Shown here piece by piece: positions 11,766-24,700 of a stretch of 64,000 bases of DNA. A program made the position numbers and the translations under genes. The stretch covers positions 372,001-436,000 of the forward strand of contig JAPEIS010000006.1 in NCBI GenBank assembly GCA_029531795.1, given 5' to 3'. The first letter of the stretch is position 1. Every line of letters starts with the position of its first letter. The notes under the pieces were generated by a model. That model searched no databases. It was not told the DNA's origin and was given only the letters and a program-made list of their open reading frames with translations. The stretch is from Sclerotinia nivalis (lineage: Eukaryota > Ascomycota > Leotiomycetes > Helotiales > Sclerotiniaceae).

Positions 11766-13884
11766 TTAGCCTTGATGCATACTTGGATCTTGTTTAAGAT
11801 CCGCATCGTGATGTCCGTAGTTATTACTGTCGAGGAAGTCGAATCCTCCATGATGTTGATGAGTGGGCAGTTGATGGGGATGACCTAGACTTCCTGTTCG
11901 GAGCTGACTTCCTATTTGAGGAGTTGTGTCATATTGATGTCGATGGGGAAGTCCGTCAAAGCTGTTGTGCAAGGTTTGAGAAACGGGATGAGAAGGTAAC
12001 ATGGCCTGGGAGTTAGGTGGAGGAAGTTGATATGAATTCGAGGAGAATGATTGAGGAGAATTTGATGTGAACGATTGTGATTGTGGTGATGCAGTATAGA
12101 AGCTTGAAGCTGGAGAAGGATTGTTGAAGAAAGATGGCGTCCAATTGACATTTGCCTGCTGCGAGTTTTGGTATTGAGCTGAAGACATGGAAGTGGACAT
12201 GGCACGTTGAGGTTGATCCTGTAAGCTTGAGCTACTTTGATCATTGAAGCTCACTCGCGGTACGTATCCAGCAGTGGTATTGATGTAAGAAGTGCTATGC
12301 ATATGATCTTCCTGTTGCGGATTATACCGGACGTGTCGAGATGGTCCATAAACGTTATCGTGATCTCTCTGCTGGCTTGAATGTGATGAGCCGTGTTGTG
12401 CTTGCTGAACTTGCATGATTGATGGCGATACGGAGCTATGTGGCGTTAAAATTAATGGTGATGCCTCGATATCTTGAGGTTGTAGATCATCATCCTCAAG
12501 TTTCATTCCTTCATCTGGTTCATCGTCCGAAATCTCTGCACCGTTTCTGTCACCATACATTACCTGAATGTATGTATCACCAGCTAGTGAAATGTCAGCT
12601 ACCTTGTATTCTATGTGCATAAGAATTAAAATACTGACTGATCTCGCCATTCTTATATTGTTCTTCCCTTCGGGCAACCTTGAATATTTCCTTCAAGAAT
12701 GGTTTTTTGGCAGCATTCTCGGGATGATCTTTATCGTTAAACCAATTTGACATTCCTTCCATCGTAACTTCTTCAAGTTTCTTGACGTTGAGGTTTAACT
12801 TCTGAACGGCAGGACACTGCTTATGATATGGTTCCACGATCATTTTTAGAATATGTACCAAAAGACGGATCCTCTCTATTAAAGATGTCAATCACAGTAA
12901 CTTCCCCTTAAACAATAATGTTGAACTCACCAGGCTTCAAAAGATGATCAGGTTCTTTGTGACGAACCAGGAGCTCTCCACTTGTGACTGGCCACCACGG
13001 TGGAGCTTTTGCAGCTCCCTTGGTGTATGGGTAATGAGTCTGCTTTCTAGGCTCAACGAGCTTTACAAAAGTTTTCCCCATGAGTTTGCAAGAAGCTTGC
13101 TGCATGTCCTTGAATCGACAACTGTAGAATTTGGTAACTTCTTCTTCGTCGCCTATCCTCAGCTGCATGGTCTTTCTCTCCAAAATTGGGCTCGGTGTGT
13201 CTTCACTGGAGTCATAGTATTGATGATGGTATCTCTTTGTCTTCTTCGATCCTGTCGAATCATCATCAGAATCATCCGAACTTTGTCGAAGTTGACGATG
13301 TCGGCGCCTCTTTCCAGAATTTGCATCGTTGCCTGAAAATCTCCTCATACCCGGTCCACTATCTATGCCGAAGTCACTATATCCGTTCTCTTGATTGTAA
13401 GCTGCAGATATGAGGATTAGTAACGAAGACAACACGATCACTCCAAGGGTGACTGACATGTTGAATTTGAAAATGAAGCATCCAGACTAGCTCTCTGTAT
13501 AGATTTGTGAAAATCATTCTTCAAGTGTGATGAGAAAATTTTCGGCTGGAAGTTCGTCAGAGTCTGGGAAGTGTAATTCACTTCTCTTCCATCATCAAGA
13601 ATAGCGATGACAGCAAACTCTTTCACTGGAATACGGGCACAAGATCTCAAGCATTCCTCAACACTCTAGAGAGATATTAGTTGTTTATCCACATCAGAAG
13701 AATTGATTGTCATTCAACGTACAAGAGGTAATTCGTGTGGGTGTGGACGGTGCGGTGTAATCGGTGTAAGTCGAGCTTCATTCATCGACGGTTGGCTGCA
13801 ATCAAATGACCTTTCTCCACTACTAGGCCATGATTCACGACCATAGCAATCCCTTGACGGCATAGTATTCTCGTGCTGAACCAT
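11766..13884 (-). CDS. YDR124W-like helical bundle domain protein
   Basis: Five exons read as 13723-13884, 13458-13665, 12931-13401, 12635-12875 and 11766-12546, giving 620 residues. The N-terminal part (RSCARIPVKEFAVIAILDDG) is folded-looking. An Arg/Ser/Asp-rich linker with GKRRRHRQ and KKTKR motifs follows and could be a nuclear signal. The conserved core spans exons 3-4 (EEVTKFYSCRFKDMQQ, then KPERIRLLVHILKMIVEPYH and VTMEGMSNWFND); this pattern matches the fungal family named for the subtelomeric hrmA-associated cluster protein and yeast YDR124W (helical bundle domain). The last 250 residues are Gln/Ser/His-rich and disordered. The molecular function of the family is not established. Two junctions are less certain: the exon 2 donor is GTCAGT, and the intron before exon 5 (88 nt) was chosen because it is the only combination I found that keeps the frame. 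Confidence 0.8.
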
Positions 13885-15421
13885 ATTGAAGATACGAAAT
13901 GATAGGTAGGGTAAGTAAGGGCTCTGAGTCTATGACTCGAGGCGGCGAGGTTACAAGTCGAGCTATCGTATTGATGATATACTTGACAACCTTCAGGTCC
14001 GTGAGCAGGGAGATCAGGTATAAGATGTATCAGGAACCGGGAGCACGGGAGACTGCTTTAATGACTGCTCGACGATCTACTATTTACTAAACTCAGTATT
14101 AGCGGATTAATTTACGAGTCTGTAAGGGATTTTCAAGGCATGGACATAGAAGAAGTAAAGTGATGCGGCTTACAAGGTTTATTTCGTATTATTATCATAA
14201 ACTCATCGTAACAGAAAGAATCCACAGGAGGGGAAAAGAGGTGGCGCTATGTCTGGCTTGAATACGGTAAGGTAACACAAACCAAACCCAGATTCAAGCC
14301 AGATAGGTGGGGAAGCTGAGGTTTATAGTCGTAGATTATCGATTGAGGCGTCAAGTATCCAAGCATGAGACCAGGAGTGATTATTTTTTCAGTGTCCCGA
14401 CCCAGTGTACTCTTTCCAGAGACGAAGCCGTACGGACCGATTGTAAGAATTTGACACCGAAGCACTCGTAAGTTGACAACGAAAGTAACGTAAGATGCGA
14501 GGTGGTGTGTTGTAAGAAATAGAGTCGTTGAAGAGCGTTGAAGATTAGAGATAGTATCGCCTTTTCTGGCTGGAACAAGAATACCTTCTTCCAATTAAGT
14601 GTTTGATTGCCGCTATATCAAGGCCAAATCAAACGTCCAAGCGGATTTGAGACACCAGCCTCTAATATTGTTCGGAAGCCGGCAGTGGGTTTTGTTTTGG
14701 TTGATAGAATCAGGGTCCTTATTCCGCCGTTTGATCTTCGAACCCCCTTGGGATGATTAGACGCGCGGGGTCTTATTTCAAGAAAAGTGAGACTAGTTTA
14801 GATTTGTGAATCAGTGGAGATACAATCCTTTTAAAATAAGGATCAGTGATAAATATATGATCGATCCACAACTGTGTGTGTAAAATGAGCAACTAGATGA
14901 TAGATCTAGTATATCTAGATGAGGGAGAGAAAATTAAAAGAAAAAATGGCAAGAATGAAAAGATGTGCTTTAAGATAAGAAGATTCGAGTAAATCCCGTA
15001 GGCAGGGTGCATCAAAAGGCTGCATGAAGGAAAAAATGGGTGAGTGAGGGGGTAGTATGACAAAAAAAGCCCTCTAGGCTTAAACGAGGGTCTGAAAATA
15101 AATTCGATGCGCTGTTCAAATATGTTATGATTCACGGTTGGTTTAACTCTACAGTACTTTGGATTTCTGTTGTGCTCCTGTGCGTTGCTTTGTTCAGTGG
15201 TTCGTTGAATTAATGTCGTGCTACCATTTTGGGGAGAAAAGCGACCAAAATCGCGACCTTGAAAATAATTGATCCTGGATAATATTAGCCAAATTTCTTT
15301 AAGCGGCATGCCATAAAAATTCCAAAGGATTTGATCATTGCGGAGCACCCAGATTGTTGGGTACAACTCCTTCAAGCCTTGGAATAGATATTGACTTCAT
15401 GATTGACGGAAATCCATATTA

Positions 15422-15461
15422 ACCCATGTTAGCCTATGTTAGCCCATGTTATCCCATGTTT
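15422..15461. repeat. Tandem repeat, 10-bp unit CCCATGTTAG
   Basis: Four imperfect head-to-tail units (CCCATGTTAG, CCTATGTTAG, CCCATGTTAT, CCCATGTTTT). Confidence 0.85.
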
Positions 15462-15598
15462 TTGTGTAGACTCATGGGCCACTATGAGAGACCAAAAAGG
15501 GATATAAAGCTATACCACGCAACGGTTCCTGGAGTTTCAAAATAATCCTTGAAGGTTGGTTGCCTTGCCGTCGTGTGTATTACTCCGGCTTTGGACTA

Positions 15599-15660
15599 AT
15601 GGAGTAATCTAATAGACTAATAGACTAATAAACTAATGGATTAATGAATTAATGGGTTAA
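15599..15660. repeat. Imperfect 9-10-bp tandem repeat (ACTAATAG / ATTAATGG)
   Basis: Several drifting copies of TAATAGACTAATAGAC and then GGATTAATGAATTAATGG follow each other. Confidence 0.75.
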
Positions 15661-18600
15661 TTGAACGAGGCCGCGATACGATACGATGCGATGTTGTATA
15701 TAGGCTGTATAGTAAGTAACCTTAACCGAAGACTAAAGACTTACCCACTTTTATCATGATGGATAATAACGTCAAACTAAACAAGAAAAATCCTAATAAT
15801 ATAAGAAAAATACCATTTCAGTATAGTGCAGTATACCAGTGATTCGTATGCATAGTTTGTGCAAATATCTTCCCCAATGCAAATACTGCTAGGGGAATGC
15901 AGTTGTTTATTTGTGTGGTTGTGTTTGTGGGTTGCTGCTTTCTATTTCGTGATTTTTTTTATTTTTTTTGATGCAACAGGCGCAGGGTTTTTCTTGTGAC
16001 ACCAGGAAAATTGATTTCGAGCAATAAATCAATTAGCCTAGGTTGAAGTCCAAAGAATAATCATTCAAAACGTGGGGAATCGTGGGGGGAAACCTTAATC
16101 ATGATTATCAACGGCGCTTCGAGAATTCGGACGTAAAAGTCTAGAACTGGTGCCAGACGGAAAATCCCTTTACTTGGAAGCATAGATTCGAAGAAGTGAA
16201 GGCCGAGGCGCATATTGCGGGAAAGGCAAACAGCGAGACCGTAATATTACGACTCTTTCCTGCAGTGACAGGCGAAATAAGGAAGAAGTATGCCTGAATG
16301 TATGCATTCCAAGACTTTGTGGCTTTTCTTGGTGTTACACTTGAAGATTATTAATAACAACATAAATAGATGTAGACGATGTAGAAAGTATGCCTATCAA
16401 GGCAATATTCTCCATTTATATACTCCGTATATGTATATAGTATCTATACAATTGAATAGGATCGAAAGAGATATTATAGATAGATGTGTTAATTTGAGTG
16501 GTGGTCCTCAAACAGAAAGAAAAGTGAAGTTATAATTGAGCTCGCGCTAAAGAAGGTCAATGCTCTAAGGTTATTTACTCATGATTATCAAATTTACATA
16601 ATCAATAAAAGTTAGTTTTCTTGTTTTTTTACCCTTTCCCCGCGTATATGTACGTTGCCTTTCGGTAGGAATAAATGCCTTATATTGGTACCAAGATAGC
16701 TGACGAAAAGCTATCTTATTGGCGCTTGCAATTTTCAACCTCGATGCAGATCACTCCAGTTTGCGGGGTGAAATGGCAACCGAAATCAACAAACGAATCA
16801 ACATCTAACACCTACACCTACACCTACACCTATAGTGGTGAGAAGAACCTATACAAATACCATTGACCTCAACTCTGATCAATTCAAATGGCACAGCCGA
16901 ATATTTGATGACTTGCTAGTCTTATCTCTCAACATGTGAAGCTCAACTATTGTCACAGCCTCAAGATTCTAAATTTTCGGCTTCTTATTGGCATCAATAA
17001 TTATTTCATGGGTCATTCCGAAATACAGGATTCTCTCTTTTTCTTCTTTTGCCCTTTCCCTTTGATTTCCCTTTCCTTCTTCCTTGCTTTCTTCCCGTTT
17101 GCACATCGCTTCTGTGTAACTCAAGTTTCAGATCGTACAACATGCGGACGGTAGTTCATAGCCAATGACCAACTCAAGTGCCTAAAACCTGGAGTTAAAT
17201 CTACGGAGATCGTCTGATCTATCCGAATCCTGTTTTTGGCAAGCATGTCCAAAGGAAAAGTCTCCGTTCAAGAAAGTCCTGCATAGCATGATGCAATCGT
17301 CCGACCTCATCTCTCAGAAGCCGACTATTCGGAGAAAAACCATCCCGATTTCTACGAGTATCGAGCCGGACACCAATGATGAACATTCGAGGTCAATCAG
17401 AAAGTCTATCTCTATCGGAGAATAAGTGTTGAGCGAGGTCCCGACCGAACATGCATATCGGGAAGCGGTGATGTTGACGTGCATCTTGAAAACTGCAGGA
17501 TGGGAAAACTGCAGGATGGCGATTGCACGATTGGTTTTACTCCATGCTTCGATCGAATTTTCCATCAATCACTAGGTAAATGAAACATGGCGGTCAGGAA
17601 GAGTAGTGCTCTTTACTCCAAATGGTCAAGCTAGATTATCACGATACATCTGGCAAAAGATCATCACATGCCAAATCTCTTATTGCAAAGACCTCGCAAA
17701 GCCTATCAGTGATCCAGCTTCTGCAATCCCCAGCAAAACGGTCGCGTTAGTCTATAATATGCGTTGCATAGTAGACCTCGTGTAGATTTGATTATTAATA
17801 TTGTGGCGAAAAGAGGTCTGAATTCTCGAACATGTTTTTGTTGTTGCTTGCCAGACTTATAAATTTTGATATCTTTTTACAGTAGTTTCTTTCGAAGGTC
17901 AAGTATAATGCCAGATATACACATGATTTACATGCTGTACTAGTCATGTGAATTCATAGATTTTCAACGCTCCTACCTCTCTGGGCCCACTATCATACAA
18001 TTCAAATAATATTCAATTGCTTGGGATGTCATTTATATCTACAAATATTCTGTTGATCAAGGGTGCAAGATAATCAAATTTTACTTCTTTTTATAGCACC
18101 GAAACTACTCATCGATGCTTTCATTCGCTGTCAAAGTTACTCTGTCTATCTAAACTTCATCCTGTACCAACAGAAGCTCTGATTTTCCAACCACAAGCTG
18201 CCGTTCACAAGAAGTACGTGCCATACCTTTTTGTTGCAGGCTGTTTTCAGATAGTCTGAGGAAAGCAAAATTCACACACAATAACGGAATTATCTCCTCC
18301 GATCTGTTCCTTACCTTTCCTGAAAAAAATATTATATACTCAACGAACTCAGGCTAACATTCACACGTATCTCTGAAGTCGTTAATGATGTCATGATTCC
18401 TATCAGCGAGTACTAGATCTTGAAGAAGGATTCATACAAAAACCTCGGAGACAAGTTCGAAAGCGTGTGTAAGCACCCCATCAATGCTTAGTACTGTACA
18501 TGTGTTGCCAATTATTCCTGTAAGCCCTACCATATTAGTTTATTTCCAATCACATGCATCCATGTACAAGTCAGATAATTTCTACCCGCTTTATTTCTTA

Positions 18601-20631
18601 GCACATCCTAGTTTTATGCTAACCATATGTCACACAAACTCTTCATGAATCATTCATGAATCCTTCCTTATCTGAAATTGGTATCCAATGAAGCCCGCAT
18701 ATCAGAGCAGCCATATTAAAAAAAATCCACACCACAACATCACTAGATATCACCACCAGCAATCTTTAATTGAGCTTCAAATATATCTTTCTTTCCATCT
18801 TTCCATCTTTTCTACCGCCTAAATCGTGTGACCACACCAAATCCTCAAAACCGCTCTTAAAACAATTCAAGCGCGGGACCGGTTTAGACTCCATCATGCA
18901 TGCAGCACAACGATCTAGGTCCCACAAAGAAAAAAAAAGTTCCACGTTTTCTGCTCGATTTCTATGGAATGTAACTCGTCTGTATCCCCTCACACAGCAT
19001 CGGTTCATACTCCTTCACACAAGTAATGAAACCTCAATTGACCCAAAAAAGAACACACGGCATCCGAGAAAATTCCAAAGCCAATCTTCCATGAAGGAAA
19101 AGAAAATGCCTCACTATACCTATTATGTCATATACCAAACCGCCCAACCCAAAGTTCTCATCCAACCTCGTGGTACACCGACCCAAACTTTCTCCAAAAG
19201 CCATTTTATCTCCCTCGTGTTTCTAGCCCATGACCATTTCCCTTCAGTCCGCCCGTCCGTGCTTCACACGTTAATGAACGCAGGTTGTATATGCAAAACA
19301 CCTAATAGCCCATCCCAGACAGCACACAACCTCACATCACACAAAGCATACAAGGAAGACTCGAAATCTCCGCATCTGCAATCAATTTACAGCCTCGTTT
19401 CGATTAAGGTTATTTATGAGGGGATACAAGTATACAATATGTTACCATGATTACGTCTTTTCTGCAAGAATGGGCTGATCCTTCTTATTTCCCCTTCTTT
19501 GGTCGAGAATTTTTTTCATCCTGTCTTCCCGTGTACAACGTCCGCGGTTGGAGATTACATGTTTGGTGTGATGGGTTATAGATTACGTACTCCTAGTCTT
19601 AGTATCCTACAGTAGTTCATCATCCTTTAGAGAAAGATAATGTCGTATTGCCCAGCCTTTTCCTCCATTTTTCTCCACAAACCTATTTCATGAGTCACGA
19701 CCGCTCTGCACTGAATTTCTATGTATGTATCTATAACTACTCGAGTATAACCAGCATATCACGCACATCGTATCTTATCCCATCATTAAATCTCTATACA
19801 CAAACTCCACTCCACTAGTCAGTAATCGATATCCACCATCATCCAATATAACCCCAAATCATCACGCAACGGCATCCACAACATGCATAGGAACACGGTC
19901 CGAAATCTTAATATCCATCCATCCATACATTTTCAATTCATCAGTTATTTTCAGCCACATAGATATCTAATCTGATCACTCTGATCACTCTGTTCATTCA
20001 AATTATTCCCCACCCAACATCTCTACACCATTCCATTCCATCCCATTACATTTCCCGTCTCCAAATTTTCTCCAACTGTGTCGCCAACATCGTACTATTT
20101 TCCTTTTGTTGGTCATTCAGATCAAATCGACCTAGGAAACCCCTCCGCTTCAATTCTCAAACTCCATAGCCTATCTCGTTACCTACCTAGTTAGTGACTC
20201 ATTTCTCCCGTCCTACTCATGCGTTCTCGTGTATCCATATTAGGAATTTAGAATTTAGAAATTCAATCATGATTTTTTCTCACTGCCTTACCACCACTGC
20301 ACATCCATCCATCCATCTATACACATACAACACAACATAATCCTAGATCACCTCCAATGTTACCACGCCAACCAACTTTTTAGCCCCCAATTTCCCTGTC
20401 TTCCTGATACCTGCTTACTCGTGTACCATGTAAATCCAACCCTCGTTCTTCCTCGATTTTAACTATTAGTAGTACCACATCTCACAACCCGATGTTTCAC
20501 GGCATGAATCTTCAATCTACCTAGCAGGTAGGGTAGCCTAGTCTGGCTGGTTTCCCAGGTATTTTTCTTTTCCTAATCACCTACCTAAGCATCCACAATT
20601 TAGACCTTGCAACTAAGCTGCATATACATCC

Positions 20632-20665
20632 ACATACATACATACATACATACATACATACATAC
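20632..20665. repeat. CATA microsatellite
   Basis: Eight or more uninterrupted CATA units. Confidence 0.95.
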
Positions 20666-21735
20666 GCTCGGACTGCCCCGCCATCCCACAAGCCACCCAA
20701 ATCATCCAATCATATAAATCCCATTCCAATACTCAGTGCTTCCTTATCCCTCTACCACCCAAATCTTTGATTCCAACCCCCATCTCCGTCTCCGCCCAAA
20801 AGACTCCATAAACCGTCCACTCCATCCATCCCGCCGGAGCAAATTCCGCTTCCATTCAAGGCCCCAAGTTTATACCCAACCAAATAACATTTCAAGCCTT
20901 TTCAAATCTTTTACATCTGTACCACATACTATATACATATATTTCCACCCCCCCACCCCCCTTTTCAAACCCCAACCCTTAGAAATTTAATCTCTATCCC
21001 TATCCCTCCACAACGTAATTACTATCCGCTTCCGCTTCCGCATCCCTATCTCCCCATTTCCCTTTATCCCCATTTATCTCTCCCCTATTCCCAAGATCCA
21101 AAATATCCAAAACTTCTAAGCATTATTACCTCAACCATCTCATCCCTTCTATCCCCACCCCACCCCACCCCAATTACATCTACATCCATCTCATCCCAAC
21201 TCAAAGAAAAAAAGCCCCAACTTTTCTTCCCGCCGCCACTTCCTATTCACCTACCCGTTCATCCACCCATTCCTCCCCATTCCCTCTCATCTCTCCCTCC
21301 AAAATGAAAAGAAAATAAAATAAAATCACTATACCCGAGTAATCACATCACTATAAACACATCACCAAAACACATTCATAACATAACATAACTAAGATAT
21401 TAAAGTTCAAATTTCAAATTTCAATTATACAAACCTCCCCACAACATCCTACACTCATCTATTTATCTCTTCGGCTAACACCCCCAGTTCGCCTCCCCTT
21501 CATCTTATCATTCTACAATCTACATATACTTCACAATTTTCCCTTTCCAAAATCTCTACAGTACAATAAAATACAATAAGATAATACAATTTCTTCAATT
21601 AACTTTGCGAAAACATGTTCTTCTCCTTCCTGAAGTGTTCTCTCTCATCCATCCCTCCCCTCTCCTCTCCTCCCAACATTATCCAGCCTCCAACAAGTCC
21701 CTCTCTAGCCCATTGAACCAAAACTTTCTACCTCA

Positions 21736-21753
21736 AACACACACACACACACA
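21736..21753. repeat. CA dinucleotide repeat abutting the YCF1-like stop codon
   Basis: About nine AC units end immediately before the stop codon of the minus-strand transporter gene, so on the mRNA the stop is followed directly by a UG run. Confidence 0.9.
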
Positions 21754-24700
21754 CTACCTAACCGATCCCTCCAACCCCGCCTCTCTAACCAACTTCCAAA
21801 ACAATCCCCTCTTCTCCATCAATTTCTTCGGACTATCAAATTCCTTGACCTGTCCCTGTTCCAATACTACAATACGATCACTATCCAAAATCGTATTAAT
21901 CCGATGAGCAATCGTAATAATCGTTCTCTTTGCAAACAATGGACTTCTTAACGTTGTCTGTAAAAGCGCATCCGTTTCAACATCCACTGCTGCCGTAGCT
22001 TCATCTAGTACTAAAATATTGGATGGAGTAAGGAGTGCCCGTGCGAGGGAGACAAGTTGTCGTTGGCCTTGAGAAAGATTGGATCCGCTACCCGGAAAAG
22101 ACTTGGTTAGCTTATTTCCTTCTTCAAAAACAGGTTTTGAGGGAGTTGTGTGATATTTTGTGTTGGGAGATTTAATAATTCTTGTGTTGCTAAAGGCGGT
22201 ATTGTGGTGGTGGTAATTCCGGTGACATTTTAGGACAGGAAGAAATGCGTGCAAAAAAGGGAACCTTCAGTAAAAGGTAAACGATGCAAAAAAAATCGCA
22301 AATCAAAATTTGAAGATAACGCAAAAAACGGCATGTGATGCTTATTGCTTGTTGGGCAGTGACGTGGTGAAACGTAGGGCAGAAAGGACGAATGGAAAAA
22401 TATGGAAACAAGAGGGTGGCAGCGGAAATGGGTTTAGCTTATGATAAGGAAAATGTGTTACGAACCCTTCTTGAATTTTGGCTTCCAAACCACCATTCAT
22501 AGTCGAGACGTGATCTTTTAGCCTTGCATGTTCTATGAGGAAGATTGGTTAGTTAAGATGTTGGTATTACACGCCGCTTGCAATATATGATCACTCATAT
22601 TCCACAAACAACGCCGAGTATCTTCGCCTAGGGTTACACTTACCTAGTACACTCCACAACTCTGTATCATCATGGACATGACCTGGATCAAGATTATCTC
22701 GAACGGTACCCTCAAAAAGAGCCGCATCTTGTGGGATAATCGCCAGTCGACGCCTTAAATCAAGTAGCCCTATTGTTGACGTGTTCAATGCATCAATGCT
22801 GATATTACCTTCGCTCGGCTCGATAATCCGAAATAAAGCTAACGTTAAACTAGACTTTCCTGCACCTGTTCGACCAACAACCCCAATCTTCTCATGTGGT
22901 TTAATGTCAAGATTAATATTCTTGAGCACGAGGTCTAAACCTTCGCGGTATCGTGTGCTGTAGTTATTGAAGTTTACTCCACCCGATGCAGGCCAACTGA
23001 TTGGTGGACGATGTCTGTGAATTACTTCTGGAGCTTCGCTTGGTAATCTAGCGTACTCTAGAACACGTTCAACAGACACGATATTTGTTTCCACTTCAAC
23101 AGTTTGACGAACAATCCAATTTAAGGATTGTGTGATTTGAAGAGCATATGACATTGCTAGTCCGACAAGACCAGAGGACAAATCACCACCAGCACTTACA
23201 GTCACGATGGCGAATCCGGCGGCAGATAAGATAATGAGTGAACCGAGAAACTCGAGTCTTACGGCAAGCCATCTGCATGCCAATGATGTCAGTCTAGTGT
23301 AACGTTCCAATATTCTGGGATACCAGACTCATGAAGAAAGAGTTTTACTTCTAGGTGATCACTAATCACGGGTGGCTAATCATGGAGTGTGGATTAAAAA
23401 ACAAAATTACAAAGGATGGGCATGACATACCGGTTACTATTGATAGATGGGAAGTAAGCTCTCAAATTAGCGTCCACTCTCCATTCGTTTTCTTGTGTGA
23501 ATCGTTGTTGTTGACTAAAGCACGGACAAATTAGTATCCTGACTTGTCTTGAATAATCTCCGTTTCCAAGGCCTCAAACTTCAAAAACCGAGTTGGTGGG
23601 TTAGGCAAACGGCAGCTTCTTACCGATAAGCTCGGATCGTGCCGATTCCTCCAAGGGACTCCTGGAAGTGAGCATAAATTGGACTTCGGCTGACACTATC
23701 CAAGCGCTTCAGCTCACGGGAAGTACGGAGATAATAACGCTGCACCCAGTAATACACGCCTGACAGCGGGGTGATCAAAGCGATAAAGGCTGGGGTAGAG
23801 ACAGAAATGACTACCAGGGTAAACAATGCCCGAGCTGTGTTAACGAATAGCATGTTAAATGTTCTCGCAAGTACCTAATACGGATTAGAGCATGTTAAAA
23901 TATAGGGTTATACTTCATAATTACTTCATCTATCCGATAAACATCACTGAATTTGCCCTCGTTAGCTTGTGGTCTGTACAAATCCGACCTCGGGTATGAA
24001 TGTAATACAGCATTGAAGCAACAAATTGAAGCCTGGATATGATTCGAGTCGCATATGCACCATGCACCAGTGCAGCCCCAAGAGACGGGATATTACTCTT
24101 AGAAAGGGTGCCGGCAGACCGCACCAATCGCAAATATCTGCTACAAACAAAAATATGAGGAAGAAAAATTATTGCCAACATACCTTGAAAAGCGATTAAG
24201 AATTCGACCAGCTGGGGTAGTTTCAAAAAAGGACATTGGGGATCGGAAAATGGCAAAAGCCATTCGCTCATGAAGCTTTCTCGAGGCCTGAATGAGTAAT
24301 ATGTTAGCTTCCGTAGCTGCTTCTGCATAATGCGGGAACCCGCTGCCCGGCCGGGAAGTCATACCTCGATAGAACAAAAGATCCACAAGATCAATGTTTG
24401 GACGACAACAAGAGCTGCAGACCCAATGCCAAAAGCAAAGTACACACCAATATACTTGCCGACATCTCGGTTAATACCAAGTTTGTCATTGGCCTCAGCC
24501 CAGCTTTTGAGCCATACGCTGCCACCTGTGAAGAATTAGTAAAAGCACGTCAGGTGCGAGGGAAAAGAGGGAACCCACTGATCTGTGCCGTTTGTGCACC
24601 AACCAACATAGCTAAATAAATTAAGACTGCTGCAAGATTGCTAGTCTTAGCATATTCAGCATACACTAATTGAAATTAATATCTCTTGCCATAATTGTGG

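Larger units (their letters stand above)
13885..21753. other. Gene-free region of 7.9 kb
   Basis: No exon with recognisable protein character was found on either strand. The longest frame (18770-19450, 226 codons) starts at TTG, has no domain character and no splice partners. The region holds a 10-bp CCCATGTTAG-like repeat (about 15422-15461), ACTAATAG/ATTAATGG-like repeats (about 15599-15660), an ACACCT run (about 16808-16835), a duplicated 16-mer AAAACTGCAGGATGGS (about 17487-17518) and a CATA microsatellite (20632-20665). The part from 19.8 to 21.7 kb is strongly C/T/A-rich and G-poor on the plus strand. I see no tRNA. Confidence 0.5.

Noticed and set aside
14738..14752. TTCGAACCCCC, a possible tRNA B box
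   Set aside because: No pairing T-stem and no acceptor stem around it.
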